64,000 bases of DNA from Herbaspirillum huttiense (GTDB lineage Bacteria; Pseudomonadota; Gammaproteobacteria; Burkholderiales; Burkholderiaceae_D): NCBI RefSeq assembly GCF_004367745.1, contig NZ_CP037993.1, positions 5,627,776 to 5,691,775 on the forward strand, in the 5' to 3' direction. The notes under the pieces are model-generated. The model did no database searches and was not told where the DNA came from. It saw only the letters and a program-made list of their open reading frames with translations. Below, in pieces: positions 35,578 to 43,703 of this stretch. The position numbers and the translations under genes were made by a program. The stretch's first letter is position 1. Every line of letters begins with the position of its first letter.

Positions 35578-37932
35578 TTACTGCAGGTTGAACGAAGCCG
35601 TCTTCACGTCCTTGGAATCCAGCCCGATCTGCACCTGGAATTCACCCGGCTCGGCCACGTATTCCAGCTTGGCGTTGTAGAAGGACAGTGCCTTGCGGTC
35701 GATGCTGAACTGCACCTCTTTCTCTTCACCCGGCTGCAGCATCACCTTGCGGAAATCCTTCAACTCCTTGACCGGACGCACCACTGACGCAGCCACATCA
35801 CTGATGTACAACTGCACCACCGTAGCCCCCGCGCGGCGGCCCATATTCTTCACCGTCACGCTGGCCTGCACCTTGCCATCCGCCGTCATGGTCGGCTGCG
35901 ACAGGCGCACTTCGGAGAGCTTGAACTCGGTGTAGCTCAGACCGTATCCGAACGGATACAGCGGGCCATTCGGCTCATCAAAGTACTGCGAGGTGTAGTT
36001 GCCCGGCTTGCCTTCGGTATAGGGACGGCCCACGCGCGGATGGTTGTAGTAGCTCGGGATCTGGCCAACCGAACGCGGGAAGGTGATGGGCAGCTTGCCG
36101 GAAGGATTGACGTCGCCGAAGAGCAGGTCGGCAATCGCATTGCCGCCCTCGGTGCCGGTGTACCAGGTTTCCAGAATCGCCGAGGCGTTCTCGCGCGCCC
36201 AATTCAGATCCAGCGGACGGCCATTCATCAGCACCAGCACCAGCGGCTTGCCGGTGGCCTTCAATGCCTTGAGCAGATCCAGCTGGCTCTGCGGCAGCGA
36301 CAGCGAAGTACGGCTGGAAGATTCATGCGACATGCCGCGCGATTCGCCCACGGCGGCCACGATCACCTCCGCATTGCGCGCCGCCTTCACGGCTTCATCG
36401 ATCATGGCCTTGGGGCTGCGCTTGTCCTGCACCACTTCCGGATCATCCCAGTTCAGGAAGTTGAGGTAATCGACGATGTGCTTGTCTTCGGTAATGTTGG
36501 CACCGCGTGCGTAGACCAGCTTGCCCTGCCCGCCCATGGCCGCCTGCAAACCCTGGCGCAGGGTGATGGTCTGCTTGTCCTTGCCGGCGGCGGACCAACT
36601 GCCCAGCATGTCGATGTGCGAATCAGCCAGCGGGCCGACCAGCGCGATGCGCGCATTCTTCTTCAACGGCAGTGCGGCATTGCGGTTCTCCAGCAGCACC
36701 ATGGACTGCTGCGCCACTTCGCGCGCATCGCGGCGATGCAGGCGGCTGTCGGCATAGACATCAGCCGGATCATCGGCCGCACGGCCGATGCGCACATACG
36801 GATCCTTGAACAGGCCCAGGTCGTACTTGGCTCCGAGGATGTCGCGCACGCCGTTGTCCAGTTCCTGCTGCGAGACCTTGCCCGAGCGCACCAGCTCCGG
36901 CAATTGCTTGATGTAGACCTGGTCGGCCATGCTCATGTCGGTGCCCGCCTTCATGGACAGGCGCGCGGCTTCACTGTCGTTCTGTGCCACGCCATGATTG
37001 ACCAGTTCGGTGATGGCACCGTGGTCAGACACGGTCAGGCCCTTGAAGCCCCAATCCTTGCGCAACAGGTCCTGCAGCAGCCAGGTGTTGGAGGTGGCCG
37101 GTGCGCCGTTGATGGAATTGAGCGCGACCATGACCGCTCCCGCACCCGCATCGATGGCGGCACGATAGGGCGGCAGGTAGTCGTTGTACATGCGCTGCGG
37201 ATCCATGTTGACGACGTTGTAGTCACGTCCGCCTTCGACCGCACCGTACAGCGCAAAATGCTTCACGCTGGCCATCACGCGATTGGCGGCGATGGGCTTG
37301 GTGTCGCCCTGCAGGGCGCGCACCGAGACCTCGGCAATGCGTGAGACCAGGTAAGGATCTTCACCAAAGCCTTCAGACGTGCGGCCCCAGCGCGGATCGC
37401 GGCTGATGTCGACCATGGGTGCGAAGGTCATGTCGATGCTGTCGGCTGCGGCTTCCTCGGCGGAGATGCGCATGGCGCGTCCGACGATGTCCATGTCCCA
37501 GCTGGAGGCCAGCCCCAGGCCGATGGGGAAGGTGGTGCGGTGGCCGTGGATGACGTCATAGGCGAAGAACATCGGGATCTTCAGCCGCGAACGCATGGCC
37601 CCGTCCTGCAGCGGACGGTTCTCGGGACGGGTCACGGAATTGAAGGTGCCACCGACGCGCCCGGCGGCCAGTTCCTCGGCCAGTTTCTTGGCAGGCATGT
37701 CAGGACCGATGCTGATCAGGCGCAACTGCCCGATCTTTTCTTCCAGCGTCATCTGGCGCAGCAGGTCGTCGATGAAGGCAGTCTTGTCGCCGAGCAAGGC
37801 GGGATTGGCTTGCGCGTAGGCGGCCGGGCCGGTGAGCGCGGCGCTGCAGGCCAGCGCGCACAGGGTCATGGCCAGGGCCAGGCGGGGACGGCGCGCGGGC
37901 GCGGCTTGCCGCTCGGTAAGCTTGTGGGACAC
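35578..37932 (-). CDS. bglX: Periplasmic beta-glucosidase, GH3
   Basis: A 784-aa exported glycoside hydrolase family 3 enzyme. A signal peptide spans roughly the first 40 residues (ALAMTLCALACSAALTGPAAYAQA). The catalytic (beta/alpha)8 domain includes MTFAPMVDISRDPRWGRTSEGFGEDPYL, SVKHFALYGAVEGGRDYN and the nucleophile region LTVSDHGAITELVNHG. An alpha/beta sandwich and a C-terminal fibronectin-III-like domain (VTVKNMGRRAGATVVQLYISD) follow. It releases glucose from beta-glucosides in the periplasm. It is divergent from opgG; both may act on osmoregulated periplasmic glucan. Confidence 0.95.
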   Translation of the reverse strand: MSHKLTERQAAPARRPRLALAMTLCALACSAALTGPAAYAQANPALLGDKTAFIDDLLRQMTLEEKIGQLRLISIGPDMPAKKLAEELAAGRVGGTFNSVTRPENRPLQDGAMRSRLKIPMFFAYDVIHGHRTTFPIGLGLASSWDMDIVGRAMRISAEEAAADSIDMTFAPMVDISRDPRWGRTSEGFGEDPYLVSRIAEVSVRALQGDTKPIAANRVMASVKHFALYGAVEGGRDYNVVNMDPQRMYNDYLPPYRAAIDAGAGAVMVALNSINGAPATSNTWLLQDLLRKDWGFKGLTVSDHGAITELVNHGVAQNDSEAARLSMKAGTDMSMADQVYIKQLPELVRSGKVSQQELDNGVRDILGAKYDLGLFKDPYVRIGRAADDPADVYADSRLHRRDAREVAQQSMVLLENRNAALPLKKNARIALVGPLADSHIDMLGSWSAAGKDKQTITLRQGLQAAMGGQGKLVYARGANITEDKHIVDYLNFLNWDDPEVVQDKRSPKAMIDEAVKAARNAEVIVAAVGESRGMSHESSSRTSLSLPQSQLDLLKALKATGKPLVLVLMNGRPLDLNWARENASAILETWYTGTEGGNAIADLLFGDVNPSGKLPITFPRSVGQIPSYYNHPRVGRPYTEGKPGNYTSQYFDEPNGPLYPFGYGLSYTEFKLSEVRLSQPTMTADGKVQASVTVKNMGRRAGATVVQLYISDVAASVVRPVKELKDFRKVMLQPGEEKEVQFSIDRKALSFYNAKLEYVAEPGEFQVQIGLDSKDVKTASFNLQ

Positions 37933-38163
37933 GGGTTTCCTCTCTCTTTTTTAAACTTTGGCGGCAGTCTGCCCTCTACTCTGTGACCTGCACAAGCGGG
38001 ACAGCAGCCGGAGCGGCGGGAGCAATTATTGCTAGCGTTGTTTGATGCTTAGCCAGCCGGACGGTTCGCTATATTATTCTGTTTTGATGCCTGCGGGACA
38101 CGCAGGCGCATGGCGGCGACGAGGGTCTCATGCCCGCGCGCCGCTTCTTCGTGGAGAAATGCA

Positions 38164-39747
38164 TTGATCAGACATGGATTGAAATGGCCCCTGCTGCAGG
38201 GCCTGGTACTCGCGGCATCCCTGCTGGCGGCCTCGGTACAGGCACAGAGCGCGCAGGGCTTCGACCTCAACCAGGCGGTGGCACGCGCGAAGGAACTGGC
38301 CGCCAAGCCCTATCAGAAGCCGGTGAGCAATCTCTCGCCGACCTTCGCGGCGATGCAGTTCGCCGATTACATGAAGATCCAGCCCAAGAGCGAGAAGTTC
38401 GAATGGCGCGACCAGAAGACGCCCTTCAAGCTGGCCTTCTATCACCAGGGCATGCAATTCAATGCCCCTGTAGCCATCCACGAAATCATCGATGGCCGCG
38501 TGCAGGATGTGGGCTACAGCACCGACCGCTTCAACTTCGGTGACCTGGCGCTGGCCAAGGACAGTACGGCACACCTGGGCTATGCGGGTTTCCGCGTGGT
38601 CTATCCCCTCAATCGCGATGACAAGGAAGACGAAGTCATGAGCGTGCTGGGCGCGAGCTACTTCCGCGTGATCGGCAAGGGACAGGTGTACGGACTCTCG
38701 GCACGCGGACTGGCGATCGATACCGCCATGATGAGCGGCGAAGAATTCCCGCATTTCACCGAGTTCTGGATACAGCGCCCGGCCCCGGGCGAAAAGCAAC
38801 TGACCTTCTACGCGCTGCTGGATTCGCCGCGTGCTACCGGCGCCTACAAGTTCACGCTCACGCCCGGCAAGGATGCCCTGCTCGATGTGCAGGCCCGTGT
38901 GTTCCTGCGCGCCGAGGTGGGCCGGCTGGGCATTGCGCCGCTGACCAGCATGTTCCTGTTCGGACCGAACCAGCAATCCTCGCGCCGCAACTTCCGTTCG
39001 GCAATTCATGATTCCAATGGCCTGGCGATCCATACGGGCAATGGCGAGTGGCTGTGGCGTCCGCTGAACGATCCGCAGAACGTGGAAGTGAGTTCCTTCG
39101 AGGTCACCAATCCGCGCGGCTTTGGCCTCCTGCAGCGTGGCCGCGAATTCTCTTCCTATGAAGACCTGAAGGACCGCTACGACCTGCGTCCCTCGGCCTG
39201 GATCGAACCCAAGGGCGACTGGGGCAAGGGTGCCGTACAACTGGTTGAAATCCCGACCGCCGACGAGACCAATGACAACATCGTGGCCTACTGGGTGCCT
39301 GCGCAACAACCCGGACGCGGCACGCCGCTGGCTTATGACTATCGCATCCACTGGACCATGGATGAACCGGCCATCCTCAACAATGAAGTGGGCTGGGTCA
39401 AACAGACCTTCCATACCGATGGCGAGCTCACGCAAGCCAACCTGATCCGCGCCTTCGACGGCACCACGGCCTTGCTGGTGGACTTCACCGGTGGGCCGCT
39501 GGGTTCCCTGCCCGCAGGGACGGCGGTACAGCCGCAGGTGAACGTTTCCAACAATGGCGAACTGATCGATGCCCAGCTGCAGCCCAATCCGGCCATCAAC
39601 GGCTGGCGCCTGACGCTGCGGGTGAAGATTCGCAACGTGGCGCAGGCAGTGGAATTGCGCGCAGCGCTCACCGCCAACGGCAAGCCGCTGACCGAGACCT
39701 GGAGCTATCAGCTGCCGCCGCGTTCGGATGTGCAGCGGACTTTCTGA
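38164..39747 (+). CDS. opgG: Glucan biosynthesis protein OpgG (MdoG)
   Basis: A 527-aa periplasmic protein of the MdoG/OpgG family, needed for branching or release of osmoregulated beta-1,2-glucans. A signal peptide (IRHGLKWPLLQGLVLAASLLAASVQAQ) precedes FDLNQAVARAKELAAKPYQKP and the conserved PTFAAMQFADYMKIQ, GRVQDVGYSTDRFNFG, and FLFGPNQQSSRRNFRSAIHDSNGLAI. The chosen start is TTG at 38164, with GGAG 7 nt upstream and the signal peptide at the very N-terminus. An ATG at 38110 would add 18 residues without a good ribosome-binding site. opgH is not in the window. Confidence 0.9.
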   Translation: MIRHGLKWPLLQGLVLAASLLAASVQAQSAQGFDLNQAVARAKELAAKPYQKPVSNLSPTFAAMQFADYMKIQPKSEKFEWRDQKTPFKLAFYHQGMQFNAPVAIHEIIDGRVQDVGYSTDRFNFGDLALAKDSTAHLGYAGFRVVYPLNRDDKEDEVMSVLGASYFRVIGKGQVYGLSARGLAIDTAMMSGEEFPHFTEFWIQRPAPGEKQLTFYALLDSPRATGAYKFTLTPGKDALLDVQARVFLRAEVGRLGIAPLTSMFLFGPNQQSSRRNFRSAIHDSNGLAIHTGNGEWLWRPLNDPQNVEVSSFEVTNPRGFGLLQRGREFSSYEDLKDRYDLRPSAWIEPKGDWGKGAVQLVEIPTADETNDNIVAYWVPAQQPGRGTPLAYDYRIHWTMDEPAILNNEVGWVKQTFHTDGELTQANLIRAFDGTTALLVDFTGGPLGSLPAGTAVQPQVNVSNNGELIDAQLQPNPAINGWRLTLRVKIRNVAQAVELRAALTANGKPLTETWSYQLPPRSDVQRTF

Positions 39748-39770
39748 GGCTGCGCCCGGTGCTTCTCTGC

Positions 39771-39868
39771 CCGTTCGTACTGAGTAGCGGCATCGCCGCG
39801 TATCGAAGGCGCTGAGGCTCGTGTGCACCTTCGATACGGCCCTGAAAGGGCCTACTCAGGTCGAACGG
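39771..39868. repeat. Nested palindromic repeat, copy 2, inverted
   Basis: Outer arms CCGTTCGTACTGAGTAG (39771-39787) and CTACTCAGGTCGAACGG (39852-39868) match with two mismatches. The inner CGTATCGAAGGCGC (39799-39812) faces CCTTCGATACG (39828-39838). The small inner hairpins (CGGCATCGCCG, GCCCTGAAAGGGC) are in the opposite order from copy 1, so this copy is inverted relative to it. It follows opgG. Confidence 0.85.
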
Positions 39869-39923
39869 TAGGGTGAGTGCTGCGAAAAAACTGCCATCCT
39901 GAAAATTATTTATATCAAATAAA

Positions 39924-39953
39924 AATGGGCTGCTCCGAATCGGGCAGCCCATT
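39924..39953. terminator. Bidirectional terminator between opgG and parB
   Basis: AATGGGCTGC pairs with GCAGCCCATT around a 10-nt loop, with A-rich left and T-rich right flanks. Confidence 0.85.
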
Positions 39954-39980
39954 TTTTCTGGGTGCGTCTTGCTGGCAAGA

Positions 39981-40892
39981 TCAGCTCTCCACCGACTCCC
40001 CGCGCAGGCGCGCGATGACACCATCGAGCGCATCGAGGTCGTTGAAGTTGATGATCAACTGGCCCTTGTTGCGGGCACCGGTCTTGATGCTGACCTGGGT
40101 GGCCAGCAGGTCCGAGAGTTCTTCTTCCAGTCGCGCGATATCCCGCGACTTGTCCTTGGCTTCGCGCGGCTTGGCGGCCTGCTCGGCGCTGGCGCGGGTG
40201 ACCAGTTTCTCGGCATCGCGCACCGACATACGCTTGGCCACGATCTGGTTGGCCAGCTGGATCTGGGTCGCCGAATCGACGGCCAGCAGCGCACGGGCAT
40301 GGCCCATGTCGATGTCGCCGGCCATGAGCATGGTCTGCACCGGCTTGGCCAGGTTCAACAGGCGCAGCAGGTTGGAGACCGCGCTGCGCGAACGTCCCAC
40401 GGCCAGTGCCGCCTGCTCGTGGGTGAAGGCGAAATCGGTGATGAGGCGATGGATGCCCTGGGCTTCTTCCAGGGGATTCAGATCCTCGCGCTGCATGTTT
40501 TCGATCAGGGCCATGGCGGCCGTGGTCTGGTCGTCCACGTTCTTGACCAGCACCGGCACCTCGGTCAGCCCGGCGATCTTGGCCGCGCGGAAGCGGCGTT
40601 CGCCGGCAATGATCTCGTAGGTATCTTTCCCGTTCTTCTGGCCGATGGTACGGATCAGGATGGGCTGCAGCAAACCCTGTTCCTTGATCGAGGCCGCCAG
40701 TTCATTGAGCGCCCCTTCATCCATGCGGGTACGCGGCTGGTACTTGCCGGCCTGCAGTTCGGTCACGGCCATCACCGTGGGCAGGCCCTGCGCGGCTTGC
40801 GCCTGGGCTTCTTCAGTGATGTCGGAGGAGCCGCCGAGAAGCGCGTCCAGTCCGCGTCCCAGACCCTTGGATTTTTTCGGTAGAGTTGCCAT
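39981..40892 (-). CDS. parB: Chromosome partitioning protein ParB
   Basis: A 303-aa CTP-dependent clamp that loads at parS and spreads on DNA. The N-terminal KGLGRGLDALLGG is the ParA-stimulating peptide. KYQPRTRMDEGALNELAASIKEQGLLQPI and GERRFRAAK (97-105) form the CTP pocket. The helix-turn-helix is ALAVGRSRSAVSNLLRLLNL, and a C-terminal dimer domain ends near RGESVES. It lies 52 bp after parA. Perfect parS sites are 5 kb away upstream of mnmG. Confidence 0.95.
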   Translation of the reverse strand: MATLPKKSKGLGRGLDALLGGSSDITEEAQAQAAQGLPTVMAVTELQAGKYQPRTRMDEGALNELAASIKEQGLLQPILIRTIGQKNGKDTYEIIAGERRFRAAKIAGLTEVPVLVKNVDDQTTAAMALIENMQREDLNPLEEAQGIHRLITDFAFTHEQAALAVGRSRSAVSNLLRLLNLAKPVQTMLMAGDIDMGHARALLAVDSATQIQLANQIVAKRMSVRDAEKLVTRASAEQAAKPREAKDKSRDIARLEEELSDLLATQVSIKTGARNKGQLIINFNDLDALDGVIARLRGESVES

Positions 40893-40944
40893 GCGATTGC
40901 CTGATGAAAACGATGCGTGATGACGGTGCGGATTACAGCGCGAA

Positions 40945-41715
40945 TTACAGCGTCTTGATGCGCTCGACCATTTCTGCGCCGAATGCGATGTAGGCCTGTG
41001 CGCCCTTGGACGAAGGATCGAAGGTCACGCCCGGCAGGCCATACGAGGGCGCTTCGGCCAGTCGCACATTGCGCGGGATGACGGTCTTGAAGACCTTGTC
41101 GCCGAAGTGCTGCTCCAGCTGGTCCGAGACCTGCTGCGACAGCGTCATGCGGGGGTCGAACATCACGCGCAAGAGACCAATGACTTTCAGTTCCGGGTTC
41201 AGCTTGGCGTGCACCTTCTTGATGGTGTTGACCAGGTCCGACAAGCCTTCCAGCGCGTAGTACTCGCACTGCATCGGGATGATGACGCCATGCGCCGAGC
41301 ACAGGCCGTTCAAGGTCAGCATGGACAGCGCAGGCGGGCAGTCGATGAGGATGAAGTCATAGTCCTCTGCGACAGCGGCGAAGGCGATTTTGAGGCGCGC
41401 TTCGCGCTGTTCCAGCTCCACCATTTCCACTTCGGCACCGGCCAGTTCGCGGTTGGCGGGCAGCACGTCGAAGCCGCCGGCCTCCGAACGCTTGCGCACG
41501 GCGCGGATATCGGACATGCCCAGCAGCACTTCATAGATCGAGCCTTCCAGCGTCGCCTTGTTGATCCCGGCACCCATGGTGGCATTGCCCTGCGGGTCGA
41601 GATCGGCCAGCAGCACGCGCTGGTTCAGTTGTGCCAGTCCAGCCGCGAGATTGACTGCGGTAGTGGTCTTGCCTACGCCACCTTTCTGGTTGGCGACACA
41701 AAATATTTTTGCCAT
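40945..41715 (-). CDS. parA: Chromosome partitioning ATPase ParA
   Basis: A 256-aa deviant-Walker ATPase that moves ParB-parS complexes over the nucleoid. The Walker A KGGVGKTTT is at 11-19, followed by VLLADLDPQGNATMGAGI, Walker B FILIDCPPALSMLTLNGL and IPMQCEYYALEGLSDLVNTI. It is chromosomal in type, lacking the long N-terminal DNA-binding domain of plasmid ParA. It starts 20 bp after the lysE stop, so the block from mnmG to parB is probably co-oriented and partly co-transcribed. Confidence 0.95.
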   Translation of the reverse strand: MAKIFCVANQKGGVGKTTTAVNLAAGLAQLNQRVLLADLDPQGNATMGAGINKATLEGSIYEVLLGMSDIRAVRKRSEAGGFDVLPANRELAGAEVEMVELEQREARLKIAFAAVAEDYDFILIDCPPALSMLTLNGLCSAHGVIIPMQCEYYALEGLSDLVNTIKKVHAKLNPELKVIGLLRVMFDPRMTLSQQVSDQLEQHFGDKVFKTVIPRNVRLAEAPSYGLPGVTFDPSSKGAQAYIAFGAEMVERIKTL

Positions 41716-41735
41716 AGTTCGTTCTTATGAGTGCG

Positions 41736-42368
41736 TTATTGCGTGGTCAACTTGATGCCGAAACCGATCAGGAACACGCCGGCTGCCCGTGAGGCCAGCT
41801 TGGCGATGGTGCGATTGCGGGCCATGCGGCGGGCGGCGGCATTGCCGACGATGACCAGGAAACTGCCATACAGGAGGGTGCAACTGCTGATGACTGCGCC
41901 CATCGTGAAGAAGGTCAGCGCGCCTTGCTGCGTGGCCGGATCCAGGAACAGCGGGAAGAAGGCCATGTAGAACACGATGGCTTTCGGGTTGAACAAGGTG
42001 ACCAAAAAGCCGCGCCGGAAATCTGCGGCATTGGAAAAGGGTACGACTGTACCACCGCCCTCGCCTCTTGCAAACAGGAGACGTCCGCCCAGGTAGGCCA
42101 GATAGGCCGCGCCCAGGTATTGCAGGCCATGGAACAGCAAGGGATTGGCATGCAGCAGAGCCGCCACGCCGGCTGCGGCCAGGAACATCAGCACGATGTC
42201 GCCCAGCATGAGGCCCGCCTGCGCCATGAAGCCGCCGCGCAAGCCGCCCTTGGCCGCGCAGGTGAGCACGCAGAAGGTACCGGGACCAGGCAGGAGCAGG
42301 AACACCATGGTGGCCGCAATCAATTGCCAGATGTCGGTGATGCCGAGGGAATGAAAGATCGCCTGCAT
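41736..42368 (-). CDS. LysE/RhtB family exporter
   Basis: A 210-aa membrane protein with six predicted helices: FLLLPGPGTFCVLTCAAKGGLRGGFMAQAGLMLGDIVLMFLAAAGVAALL is the signature first half, and RRGFLVTLFNPKAIVFYMAFFPLFL the second. These export amino acids or related metabolites. It is inserted between rsmG and parA, which are neighbours in many relatives. Confidence 0.9.
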   Translation of the reverse strand: MQAIFHSLGITDIWQLIAATMVFLLLPGPGTFCVLTCAAKGGLRGGFMAQAGLMLGDIVLMFLAAAGVAALLHANPLLFHGLQYLGAAYLAYLGGRLLFARGEGGGTVVPFSNAADFRRGFLVTLFNPKAIVFYMAFFPLFLDPATQQGALTFFTMGAVISSCTLLYGSFLVIVGNAAARRMARNRTIAKLASRAAGVFLIGFGIKLTTQ

Positions 42369-42390
42369 GGTGGGTCTCCTTGAATGTGAG

Positions 42391-42416
42391 CGGCCCGGGT
42401 TGCTGCCCGGGCCGCT
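42391..42416 (-). terminator. Strong GC hairpin after the lipocalin gene
   Basis: GCGGCCCGGG pairs with CCCGGGCCGC around a short loop. No U-run follows on the minus strand, so termination may be partial. Confidence 0.4.
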
Positions 42417-42437
42417 GGCCTGATGTGAGGTACCGTG

Positions 42438-42989
42438 TTACGGCTTGCTCTTGACCACCCGCGCGGTATCGAACCCTTGCTTGGTGGCGTTGTTGAGTGC
42501 GTTCTCGTATTGCTCGTCACTGATGGTGGGCGTGCGCGAGAGGATCCACAAATATTCGCGCGAGGGGCTGCCCACGGTGGCCAGGGTGTATTGATCGTCC
42601 AGGTCCATGATCCAGTAGTCGCCCCACACCATCGGGATCCAGGACAGCCAGGCCGGTGCAAAACGCACTTCCAGCTTGCTGTTGTTGCTGCCCGGGACCA
42701 CCCGCGCCACGCCCTTGGCTTCATCCGTGCCATCGGCCGTCTTGCAGCGGTTGACGACATCGATCATGCCATCATCGCGCGCGGAATACTCTGCGCTGGT
42801 GCCGGAAATGCATTTTTTCTGGAAGCTGTTGGGAATCTTGGCGATTTCGTACCACTTGCCGGCGTAACGCTTCAGGTCTACCGACGGGACCGTCTTGACC
42901 TCCTGGGCGGAGGCGGATGCCATGCCCAGGCCGCCATAGGCTGCCATCGAGACCATGGTGGCCACCAGGGCCAGTTTCAGTTTGTTCAT
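42438..42989 (-). CDS. Secreted lipocalin (Blc-like)
   Basis: A 183-aa lipocalin with a Sec signal peptide (KLKLALVATMVSMAAYGGLGMASASAQ) but no lipobox Cys, so it is periplasmic or secreted rather than a lipoprotein like E. coli Blc. The first lipocalin motif is KRYAGKWYEIAKIPNSFQKKC, the second is YWIMDLDDQYTLATVGSPSREYLWILSRTP. It binds small hydrophobic ligands, perhaps damaged membrane lipids. Its ATG overlaps the rsmG stop (TGATG), so translation is coupled to rsmG. Confidence 0.88.
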   Translation of the reverse strand: MNKLKLALVATMVSMAAYGGLGMASASAQEVKTVPSVDLKRYAGKWYEIAKIPNSFQKKCISGTSAEYSARDDGMIDVVNRCKTADGTDEAKGVARVVPGSNNSKLEVRFAPAWLSWIPMVWGDYWIMDLDDQYTLATVGSPSREYLWILSRTPTISDEQYENALNNATKQGFDTARVVKSKP

Positions 42990-43651
42990 CAGGTCGTTCT
43001 TTCCATGAAGATGAGATGCCGTTCGGCATCCAGGCCCGGTACCTGCAGGGGCTGCACTTGCTGCACCTTCCACCCCGCCGGCAACCGGTCGATTTCTTCC
43101 TGCGGCAGCACGCCCTTGAGCGCGATGTACTTGCCACCTTGTTGCAGGAGGTGGTTCGACCATGTGACGAAGTCCTTCAGTTCCGCAAAAGCACGTGAAG
43201 TGATGACATCGTATTGTTGCTCGACAGGCAACTGCTCGACCCGCGCATGCAGCACCGTCACATTGCCCAGATGCAATTGGGCCTTCACCTGATTGAGGAA
43301 GGCGGTTTTCTTCGAAACCGTATCGACCAGGGTAATCTGCATCTGCGGCTGCGCCTCGGCCGCCCAGATGGCCAGCACGATGCCCGGCAGGCCGCCACCG
43401 GCACCCACATCCAGCACACGCTGGGCACCCGCGAAGGCCGACACTGCCGAGAGCGAATCCAGCAAGTGGTGCGTCACCATCTGTGCCGGATCACGCAAGG
43501 CGGTCAGGTTGTAGACCTTGTTCCACTTGGCCAGCAGAGCCTGGTATGCCATCAGCTTGTCGATCTGGGCAGCGGAGAGCGCCAGGCCCATGGCCGTGGC
43601 GCCTTCCTTCAGGGTGCGGGTCAGATTGTTCAGGTCTGCAGTGTTGCTCAT
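42989..43651 (-). CDS. rsmG: 16S rRNA (guanine527-N7)-methyltransferase
   Basis: A 220-aa SAM methyltransferase. The landmarks are [27 protein letters not shown], the SAM site [31 protein letters not shown] and [14 protein letters not shown]. It modifies G527 of 16S rRNA; loss causes low-level streptomycin resistance in other bacteria. It lies 52 bp after mnmG on the same strand and overlaps the lipocalin start by one base. Confidence 0.95.
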   Translation of the reverse strand: MSNTADLNNLTRTLKEGATAMGLALSAAQIDKLMAYQALLAKWNKVYNLTALRDPAQMVTHHLLDSLSAVSAFAGAQRVLDVGAGGGLPGIVLAIWAAEAQPQMQITLVDTVSKKTAFLNQVKAQLHLGNVTVLHARVEQLPVEQQYDVITSRAFAELKDFVTWSNHLLQQGGKYIALKGVLPQEEIDRLPAGWKVQQVQPLQVPGLDAERHLIFMERTT

Positions 43652-43703
43652 CCGTGATGCCTTGGTATTGATCTGGTTCGGGACGGGTGTCCGGTATTTT
43701 TCT

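Noticed and set aside
43187..43200. CACGTG-containing sequence in rsmG resembling parS
   Set aside because: Only the central CACGTGAA matches; the arms do not.
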